From contig KN805407.1 of assembly GCA_000818945.1 (NCBI GenBank), positions 265,582 through 329,581 on the forward strand: DNA of 64,000 nt. The letters run 5' to 3'. Both the position numbers and the translations under genes were made by a program. Positions 20,889 to 29,612 of this stretch are shown piece after piece (position 1 is the stretch's first letter; every line of letters begins with the position of its first letter). The DNA comes from Schizochytrium sp. CCTCC M209059 (Eukaryota; Sar; Bigyra; Thraustochytrida; Thraustochytriidae). The notes beneath the pieces are model-generated. The model did no database searches and was not told the origin of the DNA. It saw nothing but the letters and a program-made list of their open reading frames with translations.

Positions 20889-23672
20889 TTACAGAGTGAA
20901 ATGCTGGCCGCTATCCGCACCTTGGCGTGCGCCCTGCTTGTTATGTATGTGACCGTGACCACCTTGGCTGTGTAATGTATGTTTGTGGTGCGCGTGAGTG
21001 TGCCCATGGTTGTGTGCATGCCCGTGATGGGCATGATTGTGATGCTCCTGTTCTCGTTGCTGCGAATGTCCATGCCCATGTCCATGGTCTCCATCGTGGT
21101 TATGATGGCCATGGTGATGGTGATGATTGTGGTGTTGGAGATGACCTATGCGCTGCGCTAGCGCATGTTTGGTATCGGGCGTGAGAAACTGCTCAGTTAT
21201 ACGAGTAAGCTCGTCTGTTTCGGGACTCCAGAACACAGGAATGCTCCGTTGCCGCTGCGATTCTACCAAGGTGTAATAGGTGCCCTTGTGGTAAACCTGA
21301 ATCGTGCTGTGTCGCAAGTTGGGTATACTCGCGCGCAGGAGGTCCTCGACAGGACGTAAGACTTGCTGCGTTTCCCAGCTGTCCTCGATGATGACGTGAA
21401 GTGAGACGACCACGAAACTTGCGCTCTGCATCCAGAGCTTGGGTTCCCGAATCGAGCTGACGCCATCGAGGAGGAGGATCTCGTTGAGAGTCTTCTTGAA
21501 GCTGGCCGCGACTCGCGGCGGCACCGAAAGAAGGAGCGTCGAAGCCGTCGACTTTAAAAGCGGATAAACGCTGCTTAAGATAAGCAGCGATATAAGCAAT
21601 GAACAAATCGGGTCCGCCACGAACCAGCCGCGATACTCAATGAGGATGGAGGAAATGATGACGCCGAGGCTACCCAGCGCATCCGCAAGTATATGAAGAA
21701 AAACCCCATGCATGTTTTCATTTCCGTGGTGTGCGTGGCTGTGACCGCCGCCGTGTGAGTGGCCATGGCCGCCACACGAGTCGTCGCCAAGATGCGAGTG
21801 CCCATGAAAAAACACAAGGCCTACAAGGTTCACCAGAAAACCTAGAATAGACGTGGTAAGCAGTCCCGAAGTGCCGAGCTCTGGAGGGTCCGAGATGCGC
21901 TCCAGAGACTCGGTCATGATGAAGATCGCAATGAAAACGAGAAAAACCCCATTTACAAAAGCACAAAGCGTCTCGAAGCGGGCATAGCCATATGTGTAAA
22001 AGTGATCGGGGTTCCACCGCGAGACGAATGAAGCAAAGAGACCAATGAAGAGCGCCATGCAGTCAAATAGCATATGACCGGCATCCGAGATGAGACCAAG
22101 CGAATTACTCCAGAGGCCGACGAGGATTTCTACAAACATGAAAGCCAAGTTGAGCAAAAGAAAGAGAACGATGCGTCTAGAATCTGGCGAGCCCATGGCG
22201 TGCCGCCAGAGTCGTCTAGAACCGTCTGCAAGACCAGTCAGAGATAAAAGAGACTTCCCACCTTTTTGCGAGAGATGACGTGGCCAAGGAGCAAAAAAAC
22301 TAAAGTTTTCCCGCACGCTGGCAGAATCGTCATTGAGAATAAACTGGGCGAGGCGACGCAGAGGGTCACCCAAGATGGCAGCCTCGAGCGCTCCCTCTCC
22401 GGCGCCAGACCATGTGTGCGGGTCGCCTGCAGTCGTTGGCAAGAGCGAGTCTGATGAAGCGCCAATGCTGCGGTGCGAGTCCTCTTTCAAGCTGACAAGG
22501 GCGCAGATGGACGCAACACCTTCAAGAATGCTTGGGAAATGTCCGAGGAGCGCAGACGTGGCTACTCCAGCCGTGAGTGAAATGGGCCCCATCAACGGTG
22601 CGCCCGTATACACGGCCTCGGCGTAAAAGTTGAGGACGAGCGCGAGGCAGGCGGCTCCCGCAGCGAAAAGGAGCGTTCGAAAAGACATGACGCTATAGTC
22701 GTAGTCCGCGCCGACGAGCGCCTCCCCGAGAATGTCCAAGATCACGAGTGGCATGAGGAGAGCTGTCGCCGCGCATAGCGACAAGGCGTGGAGCTTTTTG
22801 GGGCCGCCAATATCGCGCGCAATCTTGTGGGAGAACCGCGTCCACACGGCTCGCATCAGCGAGCTCGCGAGCAAGATCACGACGCCTCCGAAGAATTGCT
22901 CTCCGTCGTAGCTGAGGAGGAGAAAGGCCACAACGTACAGAAGCTCGCCACTTGCTAGACGGGCAAATATTGTCTTTGCGGGCCCATTTTGTTTGCGCTT
23001 TGCAAGGACAGCAAGCACACCCGTGACACAGACATGCGAGTGTTCGAGGATGAGAGTGCGCACGAGTCCACATGCTTGAAGACCTTTGGCCCACAACACC
23101 CATGAGGTGCCAAAAAGGAAGCCATTGATGACAATTCGAGCCCACTCCTGATGGGGAATCTGGCTCGCTGCTTGCCAAGGCTTTTGCAGCATGCATACAA
23201 CAATAGCCGCAACAAAAAGGGTCAGAAACCCAAAGACCACAACAGGAAGTCCGTGCGCATCTGACGTAAGAAGTTCTCCACAGAGGCCGACGCCCAGGGC
23301 TCGAAGGCTCTTGGCTGCAAAGAGCTTCGCCTGAGCCTGCGCGTCGGAGACGCTTTTGCGTCGGCCCAACATTGGAGGTCGGGATCTTTTCAAGCCACTG
23401 TCTACCCTCATTCGCGAGGGAACCCCACGCGATGAGTTTCTTCTTTCCCCAGACGCTGGCCACGACCCCCTAGGTGCCGCGTTTGCGGCTGCCGAAATAG
23501 ATCCAGGCATCGCTCCCCACGTCATTGTTCCCGACTGCGCATTGGCGTCACCTAGCATCATCGCGGCGCCCGTTGTCGACATGGACGACGTCGACATGGA
23601 CGTTGACGTTGGCGTTGTCATCGACGGCCCTGCAGTCGTCGCGCTCCTCGTCGCTCCCGTCGACGCGGACAT
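20889..23672 (-). CDS. Zinc transporter of the cation diffusion facilitator family, ZnT5/Msc2-like
   Basis: 927 aa from the ATG at 23672. A Thr/Ser/Met-rich leader of about 130 residues precedes an extra hydrophobic N-terminal bundle (about 135-400), the arrangement seen in ZnT5 and yeast Msc2. The CDF core starts at about 495 (FMFVEILVGLWSNSLGLISD). It has HxxxD sites in TM2 (GHMLFD) and TM5 (HILADALG), as in ZnT5-type zinc sites. A His-rich loop with HGHSHGGGHSHAHH lies between TM4 and TM5. A cytosolic domain follows (LLLDGVSSIREPKLW). The last 85 residues are a second, longer His-rich tail of Gly-His and Asn-His repeats. It probably loads zinc into the secretory pathway as part of a heterodimer. 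Its stop lies 26 bp from the Iml1 stop on the other strand. Confidence 0.92.
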   Translation of the reverse strand: MSASTGATRSATTAGPSMTTPTSTSMSTSSMSTTGAAMMLGDANAQSGTMTWGAMPGSISAAANAAPRGSWPASGERRNSSRGVPSRMRVDSGLKRSRPPMLGRRKSVSDAQAQAKLFAAKSLRALGVGLCGELLTSDAHGLPVVVFGFLTLFVAAIVVCMLQKPWQAASQIPHQEWARIVINGFLFGTSWVLWAKGLQACGLVRTLILEHSHVCVTGVLAVLAKRKQNGPAKTIFARLASGELLYVVAFLLLSYDGEQFFGGVVILLASSLMRAVWTRFSHKIARDIGGPKKLHALSLCAATALLMPLVILDILGEALVGADYDYSVMSFRTLLFAAGAACLALVLNFYAEAVYTGAPLMGPISLTAGVATSALLGHFPSILEGVASICALVSLKEDSHRSIGASSDSLLPTTAGDPHTWSGAGEGALEAAILGDPLRRLAQFILNDDSASVRENFSFFAPWPRHLSQKGGKSLLSLTGLADGSRRLWRHAMGSPDSRRIVLFLLLNLAFMFVEILVGLWSNSLGLISDAGHMLFDCMALFIGLFASFVSRWNPDHFYTYGYARFETLCAFVNGVFLVFIAIFIMTESLERISDPPELGTSGLLTTSILGFLVNLVGLVFFHGHSHLGDDSCGGHGHSHGGGHSHAHHGNENMHGVFLHILADALGSLGVIISSILIEYRGWFVADPICSLLISLLILSSVYPLLKSTASTLLLSVPPRVAASFKKTLNEILLLDGVSSIREPKLWMQSASFVVVSLHVIIEDSWETQQVLRPVEDLLRASIPNLRHSTIQVYHKGTYYTLVESQRQRSIPVFWSPETDELTRITEQFLTPDTKHALAQRIGHLQHHNHHHHHGHHNHDGDHGHGHGHSQQREQEHHNHAHHGHAHNHGHTHAHHKHTLHSQGGHGHIHNKQGARQGADSGQHFTL

Positions 23673-24098
23673 GACCGGGCGCTGCTACGCCGGCGATTGC
23701 GTGCTCGCCGTTGCTCCTCGGCACGACGAACCTCCTGCGAGACGCTGCGAAGGAGACTCCGACGAGCCGGCTTCGCGCCCGTCGCGCCTCCGCTCGGCTC
23801 CGCGTTTTTCCTCCCCGCGCAGCCGGCCAGGGCAGGCGGGCGGCGGCCACGTGGTTTTCCGCGCGCGAGGTTTTTGCAAGGGGGCTCTGCTTTGCTTGCT
23901 TTGCCTTGCCTTTTGCCTTGCCTTGCTTTCTTGCCTTTCTTTGCCTTGCCTGAACCTAGAGGTTCAAGCACGAGGCCGCCGAGCAGCAAAGCAAAACGCT
24001 CCTCGCGCCAAGCCCGCCGAGGCTCGCGCGCCGCAGGCTCTGCGGGGCCGGCCACTCCGCCGCGCGGTGGCGCGCGCCATGGCGGCGGCGCCCAACCC
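23673..24098. promoter_or_regulatory. Divergent promoter between the zinc transporter and the HAD phosphatase
   Basis: A TTGCC/TTGCT pyrimidine-rich tract at about 23887-23950 lies centrally. An ATG in good context (GCCATGG, 24079) opens a different frame ending at 24255 and could act as an upstream ORF for the phosphatase mRNA. Confidence 0.45.
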
Positions 24099-25013
24099 AT
24101 GCCTCTGCAGACTTCCGACGGGAGCGCCGCCGCCGCTGATGGAGATACAACAGATGGTGCAGGGGATGGCGGTGCCAGGGACCGCGCGCGAAGGAAGCGC
24201 AGCGATGGGCCTGGTGAAGAAGACCTGGGCCAGCGGGACGAGGAGGTCGTCGTAGTTGGCGAGCTCTCGCGGGGCGCTGACGAGGTGACTGCTGCTGCAG
24301 CCGTCGGCAGCGCCTCGGAGGAGGACGGCGTCCGGGCAGATCTGCGTCCAGATGCAGGACTCGCGCTAGACGGCGTGTTGCCCAAGATGGTCATTCTGGA
24401 CCTTGATCATACCGTGTGGCCCACAACGTTGCTCGTACGCAAGAGGCCTCCATTTACGGCGATTCCTGGACGCACCGGGGCTTGCAAGTGCGTAGACGCA
24501 GATGGCGACGAGGACGAGCTGGTCATCTATCCTGGGGTCATGCCCATGCTCAACGCACTGCAGCAAAGGGGCGTCAGACTTGCGATTGCGAGCAGCTCCC
24601 CGAGCATTCAGCGTGCAGAAGAAGCTCTTCGAGCGCTGGGTCTTTTTGGCGCCTTCAAAACGGACTCTATTTGTGTTTTCGCTGGCAACAAGGAGCCTCA
24701 TTTGCGGCGTTTGCTCAGCAGGAATCGGGGAGTTGCACCCGGTGATGCTCTGTTCTTCGATGATCTCGAGCCAAATATTCAGACTGCGCGAAGACTTGGA
24801 ATCGCTGCTCATCGCGTAGACCGCAAAGAGGGATTTAGTCCACGCGCATGGCGTGCCGCGCTGCGTGTTTGGCGCAGCACACGTTCAGAGTCGCGATCCT
24901 TTTGTGCATTTTTCAAGCCTGTAAAAGGAAAGCAGAAGCGGCCCGATGACCTGGCAGCAACGCATACGTCAAAGGAGGAGCAGAGGAAGAGGCAACGCCG
25001 CGAGGAAAGGTAA
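24099..25013 (+). CDS. HAD-superfamily phosphatase, magnesium-dependent phosphatase 1 (MDP-1) type
   Basis: 304 aa from the ATG at 24099; the open frame continues upstream without a better ATG, so the start is uncertain. The first ~95 residues are low complexity. The catalytic core starts MVILDLDHTVWP (about 96-107), with the DxD nucleophile and acid-base pair followed by the MDP-1-type WP. Later motifs are LAIASSSPSIQRAEEAL (HAD motif II Ser), a basic residue in FAGNKEPHLRRLL (motif III region), and GDALFFDDLEPNIQTAR (motif IV acidic DD). MDP-1 dephosphorylates protein phosphotyrosine or sugar-amine substrates. The C-terminal tail is Lys/Arg-rich (QKRPDDLAATHTSKEEQRK), possibly nuclear. Confidence 0.85.
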   Translation: MPLQTSDGSAAAADGDTTDGAGDGGARDRARRKRSDGPGEEDLGQRDEEVVVVGELSRGADEVTAAAAVGSASEEDGVRADLRPDAGLALDGVLPKMVILDLDHTVWPTTLLVRKRPPFTAIPGRTGACKCVDADGDEDELVIYPGVMPMLNALQQRGVRLAIASSSPSIQRAEEALRALGLFGAFKTDSICVFAGNKEPHLRRLLSRNRGVAPGDALFFDDLEPNIQTARRLGIAAHRVDRKEGFSPRAWRAALRVWRSTRSESRSFCAFFKPVKGKQKRPDDLAATHTSKEEQRKRQRREER

Positions 25014-25323
25014 TACTTGCACTCCCCTGGCGATTATCCTCTCGCTGCGTTCTCAATTTACCCGCTACTGCTGTCCTGCTGTCCTGCTCTCGAGCATCAG
25101 AGGACTAATTGTTCAATTTATTTACGGTGTGGCATCAGCGCACGTCATTGTCTCCATTTACTTCTCAAAAGAATCAGTCGATCCAATAAGTGCGTCGCGA
25201 TGACGGAAGACAAACGATGAGAGTCAGAGAATCAGAGAATCAGAGCGCCGTGCTTGTTGCGCGGGATTTTCCCTTTTCTTCAAAAAATCAGAACCCAAGC
25301 GCGCCAAGTTCTTTCAAGAAAGT
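25014..25323. other. Short convergent intergenic region
   Basis: 310 bp between the stops of the phosphatase and the villin-headpiece gene. Nothing recognisable beyond a duplicated TCAGAGAA near 25225-25242. Confidence 0.5.
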
Positions 25324-25884
25324 TCAAAAAAGACCATGATCTTTCTTTTCGCGAATACGCACAAAGCTCGGCAGCTTTGCGAACTCGGCCTTGTCCATCT
25401 TGAAGAGTTGCCGAAAGGTCTCGTCATGAAGGCGCATCTCGCGGTTCGCTGGGTCGACACCCGAAGGCCAGGCAGCTCCCGTACGTAGCGCTTCGAGAGG
25501 AAAGTTGCCTTGTTCATCCGGCTCAATATCCGCGCACGGTTCGAGCTCAATGACCTGGCCCGAGCGTAGGCGGGCGACCTCGGCCTTGGACTCGAGGAAG
25601 TCGACAAGCTCTGCCTCAAATTTTTCGTAGCGCGCATCTCCGAGTGCCGCGCGCAGCTCCTCTGGTCCGTGGCGTTCGCGGAGCAGTGCAAAGTTTCGCC
25701 ATATTGCTCGCACGCACGCCTCCTCCAGGGCCGTCCGGTGCGTGAACCGCGCGAGCTCTAGGATGTCCAAAACTTCGCGCGACCTCGTTGCCGCACGCGA
25801 GCGCAGGGCCTCTTCGCAGAGTTGCAGCAGCGACGCGGGTTCTTGGACGCTCGGCGCCCGCGGCTCCTCTTTCGTCCGCACCAT
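25324..25884 (-). CDS. Villin headpiece domain protein with BACK-like N-terminal half
   Basis: 186 aa from the ATG at 25884 (MVRTKEEPRAP); upstream in-frame codons are not ATG. The last 60 residues are a villin headpiece: FPLEALRTGAAWPSGVD, then MRLHDETFRQLFKMDKAEF, ending KKDHGLF at the extreme C-terminus, just as villin ends in KKEKGLF. This module binds F-actin. The N-terminal half (LLQLCEEALRSRAATRSREV, then LARFTHRTALEEACVRAI) is helical and resembles the 3-box/BACK segment that follows BTB domains. No gelsolin repeats, LIM or kelch domains are present. Likely a small actin-binding protein. It is convergent with the HAD gene and divergent from COQ4. Confidence 0.82.
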   Translation of the reverse strand: MVRTKEEPRAPSVQEPASLLQLCEEALRSRAATRSREVLDILELARFTHRTALEEACVRAIWRNFALLRERHGPEELRAALGDARYEKFEAELVDFLESKAEVARLRSGQVIELEPCADIEPDEQGNFPLEALRTGAAWPSGVDPANREMRLHDETFRQLFKMDKAEFAKLPSFVRIREKKDHGLF

Positions 25885-26632
25885 GCTCGCTTTACTTGGG
25901 TCAAGCAAGTTCAAGCAAGTTCAAGTTTTGTCCGAAGTCCTCGAGAAGAGGCAGCTTTCCATGTAATACTACTACTATACGTACTATGATCATACTGCCG
26001 AGTCCGTCCGGGCCACCTTTGGCACCAGGTGGGAACCCTGGGGGACCATTGCATGGCAAAAAGAGTCTCTCCGCCTTCGCAGGCGAAGCCCCTATCGTTC
26101 GTCTTGTGTAAAAGCAACATTTGTCAACCTCCGCATCGCTCGTGCTCATTTATTCATGTATGTAGGAGACGCGTCGCACGGAATCGAATGAGTTGGTTTG
26201 GTTGCTCATCATGCTAGGCCTGCTCCTACGTTTGTGTTCTTCCTCAGCTCTCACGGATGCGCATGGCGGTCTGCCAGTTGAATAGCGCTGGCCGATGAAC
26301 GTGGTTGTGATGTTGGCCTCGAGCGAGCCGCCGTCGGAGATAGAGATCATTGCGATCTGGCTGAGCGACAAACGAGTTTTCGTGCTTCTAATTGGTGAGC
26401 TTCTCGCACAGACAGACAGACACAAGACGTGACGTGCCAGGGCTCCTCCACGAGCACCCCGTTGCGGCAGCGCTGGCAAACGAGACGAGACTGACGCGAG
26501 CAAGGGCTCGAGGACTCGTGTGCGTGCGTGGGTGCGTGCGTGCGTGGGCGGGCGAGCAAGGCTTGTCCGCGTGGTCGAGCGGAGAAGAAAAGAAAAGCAA
26601 GCAAAGAGTAGGGAAGAGAAGAGAAGATAAAG
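25885..26632. promoter_or_regulatory. Divergent promoter between the villin-headpiece and COQ4 genes
   Basis: Includes CAAGTT repeats at 25903-25925, GTGC/GGGC repeats at about 26519-26556, and an A/G-rich tract (GAAAAGAAAAG) just before the COQ4 ATG. No gene recognised. Confidence 0.5.
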
Positions 26633-27550
26633 ATGGCGCTCTCGGGCGCGGGACGCCTGGGCGTGGCCGTCCGAGAGGCGCTGCGCGCTCTGCGAGACCC
26701 ATACCTGGGCGGAGAGTCTGTGGCGGCGGTAGCAGAAGCCACGGGCGACGCTGCGCTGCGCGAGATGCGTGGCAAAATGATGCGTCACGAAACCGGCCGA
26801 AGGATCCTGCGTGAGCGACCTGTTCTTGAGCAGCGCGCGGTTGACTTTGCACGCCTCGAAAAGCTGCCTGCAGATACCGTCGGCGGCGCCTTTGCAGCGT
26901 ACTTGAATATGCACGGTTTTGAGTTTGGTACGCGCCCTCAGGTGCGCTACGTCGAAGACCCAGAGCTTGCGTACATCATGCAGCGCTACCGAGATACCCA
27001 CGATCTCCTGCACGCCATCTGCGGCGTGCCCGTGAGCGTCAGCGGCGAGGTCGCACTCAAGTGGTTCGAAATGGTACAAACTGGGCTGCCCATGGCCGCG
27101 CTGGCCGCTTTTGCTGGGGGTCTCCGCGCAGAGCCCAGCATGCGCAGCTCTCTTTTGCGTGGCGGGCCATTGCACAGCCTCTTGGGAAATGGACCGCCTT
27201 CTGAGCTTAGCGCATACGTCATGTGGTGTGTACAAATGGCCAAGCGCTCGGATTTCTTTCTTAACATTTACTTTGAAGAATGCTGGGAAGAACCGCTTCC
27301 CGAAATGCGCAAGCGTGTGGGTCTTCGCGCCCTACCTGAGTCGCTTGCTAGTCTTGACGCCTCGTGGGAGCCGTCACGAGTTCCACTCATGCGCAAGCAT
27401 TACGAAATGGCTCTTCAGGCCCTTGGACCCGGGCTTTCCGAGGCCGAGCGTGCACGTCGCTCGCCATTCGAGACCTATCTCGAGGCGCTCGATGCTCAGG
27501 CGGCTCAGCGGGTAAAGGAGGGGACCTCCGGAAAGCCGGTTTCGTCATAG
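26633..27550 (+). CDS. COQ4: Ubiquinone biosynthesis protein COQ4
   Basis: 305 aa, intronless. The family-defining metal motif HDxxH-x11-E is intact at about 123-139 (THDLLHAICGVPVSVSGE). Other conserved parts are RRILRERPVL, DPELAYIMQRYRDTHD, EVALKWFEMVQTGLP and the C-terminal RVGLRALPE. COQ4 sits on the matrix face of the mitochondrial inner membrane, organises the CoQ synthome and acts in C1 decarboxylation/hydroxylation of the quinone head precursor. The first 25 residues are Arg/Ala-rich (GRLGVAVREALRALRD) but not a strong presequence. Residues about 255-305 extend past the family core and are poorly conserved. The ATG at 26633 follows a purine-rich leader. Confidence 0.95.
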   Translation: MALSGAGRLGVAVREALRALRDPYLGGESVAAVAEATGDAALREMRGKMMRHETGRRILRERPVLEQRAVDFARLEKLPADTVGGAFAAYLNMHGFEFGTRPQVRYVEDPELAYIMQRYRDTHDLLHAICGVPVSVSGEVALKWFEMVQTGLPMAALAAFAGGLRAEPSMRSSLLRGGPLHSLLGNGPPSELSAYVMWCVQMAKRSDFFLNIYFEECWEEPLPEMRKRVGLRALPESLASLDASWEPSRVPLMRKHYEMALQALGPGLSEAERARRSPFETYLEALDAQAAQRVKEGTSGKPVSS

Positions 27551-27995
27551 CTAGACACGATGGGGAGAGAGCTGGCTGGCTGTCGCGACGTGATTAAAAT
27601 TCCTACTCTTGCAATTTGAAAGAAATGCTTTCCTCTTCCTTTGATGCCAAATCCCAAATCTATAAAAACCTTTTTTCATCATGAGCTTTTATCCGTCAAG
27701 CAATTATTTGAGCAATCGTCTCCACCAGTCTCAAGTTTCAAATTCTTTGTAAAATCTGACCTGAAACATACGAAGCAGATCGAAAAAGCACACACAATCC
27801 GCGCGGGCAATGAACATTCGAGTAATCTTTCTAGAAAATACCCGGCCTCAAACCTTTTTTAAAACCCGTTGACAGGGGCCAAGAATGACGTGCCCTTATA
27901 AAAACGAAAATGCTTTCGGTGAGTTTGGCAAACACAATTCCCTTCATTCGTTCGGGTCAGTCTTGTCTAACACTGTTGGGGCCACAGTATGAAGA
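27551..27995. other. Convergent intergenic region
   Basis: AT-rich 3' flanks of COQ4 and the MYB gene. No gene recognised. Confidence 0.5.
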
Positions 27996-29612
27996 CTATG
28001 GCACAATGGATCCGTTTGCAAGGGCCTCGTCCTCGAAACTAAAGGCATTTCCCGCGCTTCCAAGAGGCACTCGCGGGGACGGCCGCCTATCCCGGAAAAA
28101 TGGCGATGGGCAAAAGGGCATGGGGGAGATAGCCTCAGGAAAAATAAAGTCTTGGACACGTCTCTTTTTCCGAATCGGAGTTTGCTCCACACCATCCCCG
28201 CCAGTCTCGCCACGAACCGAGAGTGGGCTAGTCAAAACGGATAGATATGCAGAGTCCCCCAAACTCCGCAGGTCAGGGACGCGCGGTGTGGATACTTGGG
28301 GGCTACTGACGTCTGCGTTGCGCGGACTGAATCCAAATGGGAGCAGCCCAGGCGAAATAGTATGTGTAGAAAGACGATCCGTGCCAGGAAAAGAAACGGC
28401 AGTTGCGCTAGCATCGAAAAATCGTGCTGGCATGCATGTGTTGATTGCTGGAGGACGGATCTGCTTCTTTTCGATACGTTCGTTCTTGGCACCATCGGGG
28501 TTCTCTTTCTTGGCTGCAAAGCCTTTAAATTCATGATCTGAAAAGGCCTTGTCGTGTGGTGCGGTCGAGAGTGCCTCACTCGGACCCACTGCGCCATTTG
28601 CGGTACGTTTGACGGGAACCCCTAGCGATCCTTCGAGCCTGGACTCAGCGCCGCTTGATGCTGTTGCAGATGAAGAGGAGGATGACGATGTCTGCAAGGA
28701 GTTTGCTGTGGTAACAGAAACAGAACCTGGCAAGTTTTTTGGCGTTTGCGTTTGCTGCTGCGTTTGTTGCGTTTGCGTTTGTGTTTGCTGCTGCGTTTTG
28801 GTCGTTCCGGAGCTCGTGCTGGTGGACCTCCTTCTTCGCGAAGCCTTCTTAGAAGAGGTCCACGACACAGTGTGCGTGCTGGCGTAGGGAGACTGCATTT
28901 GTCCCAAGTAGCTCGGCGTAGCGTGACCTCCATGTTGCGGCTGGCAAGATGATATTGAGGGCCCCGAATAGTGGTGCTGGACACAGGATGACACCGTTGG
29001 CGGGCCACCCCAGCTCAGGTACGGACTTGTACCTGGTGAATGTACCCCAGCATATCCATTTGATTGAAAACCGTACATGCGATTAGGTGGCATTGGCATC
29101 GGAGCGTACTGCTGTGGAGAAAGAAGTGGAGGGTGTTGCGGCAAATGAAGCGGCGCTCCAGAACCATAGATGTGATGGACGTGAGGAGCGCTAGAGTACG
29201 AGTCCGGGATGGAAGCCATTGAGTCGGGCCGTGAAAGCTTTCGTTTTCGCTTACGCAGAGTGGAGTACCAATGGTTCTTGATGGCGTTATCTGTACGCCC
29301 AGGCAGTAATTTGGCGATTCTAGCCCACTGATTCCCGAAGGAAGCCTGCGCTTCCAGAAGGGTTTTTTCCTCTGCGCAGGTCCAAGGATCTTTTGAGATC
29401 GATGGGTCGAGATGATTCATCCATCGCGTACGGCACTGTTTTCCCGTGCGATTCGCCTCTGGAAGCTGCTGATTCAGCTGCGACGCAATTTGAGACCATT
29501 GTTTGCCCGCAGCAGAGTTGCCTACAAGTCTCATGATGACAACGTCTTCAGCCTTGGTCCATGCCCTTCGCTGGAATGACTTGCCATTCTTGCGCCGTAA
29601 ACTTGACTCCAT
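27996..29612 (-). CDS. R2R3-type MYB transcription factor
   Basis: 538 aa from the ATG at 29612 (MESSLRRKNGK); the frame upstream has no ATG. Two MYB repeats occupy about 15-122. Repeat 1 has its tryptophans in AWTKAED, QWSQIAS and RTRWMNHL; repeat 2 has PWTCAEE, QWARIAKLLPGRTDNAIKNHW and ends in a basic RKRKRKLSR tract. This is the classic DNA-binding array recognising AACNG-type sites. The rest is intrinsically disordered: a Pro/Tyr/His-rich stretch, a Gln/Thr repeat (QQQTQTQTQQTQQQ) encoded by TTTGCG/TTTGCT repeats at about 28740-28800, and a Ser run. The C-terminal block KKRRVQDFIFPEAISPMPF looks conserved and may be a nuclear signal plus interaction motif. Targets cannot be inferred. Confidence 0.9.
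   Translation of the reverse strand: MESSLRRKNGKSFQRRAWTKAEDVVIMRLVGNSAAGKQWSQIASQLNQQLPEANRTGKQCRTRWMNHLDPSISKDPWTCAEEKTLLEAQASFGNQWARIAKLLPGRTDNAIKNHWYSTLRKRKRKLSRPDSMASIPDSYSSAPHVHHIYGSGAPLHLPQHPPLLSPQQYAPMPMPPNRMYGFQSNGYAGVHSPGTSPYLSWGGPPTVSSCVQHHYSGPSISSCQPQHGGHATPSYLGQMQSPYASTHTVSWTSSKKASRRRRSTSTSSGTTKTQQQTQTQTQQTQQQTQTPKNLPGSVSVTTANSLQTSSSSSSSATASSGAESRLEGSLGVPVKRTANGAVGPSEALSTAPHDKAFSDHEFKGFAAKKENPDGAKNERIEKKQIRPPAINTCMPARFFDASATAVSFPGTDRLSTHTISPGLLPFGFSPRNADVSSPQVSTPRVPDLRSLGDSAYLSVLTSPLSVRGETGGDGVEQTPIRKKRRVQDFIFPEAISPMPFCPSPFFRDRRPSPRVPLGSAGNAFSFEDEALANGSIVP

Noticed and set aside
23356..24255. 299-codon plus-strand frame over the zinc transporter start and promoter
   Set aside because: Overlaps the transporter N-terminus in antisense and is low-complexity; only its last ATG (24079) is of interest as a possible upstream ORF.
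26150..27235. 361-codon minus-strand frame
   Set aside because: Antisense of COQ4 and its promoter; no domain.
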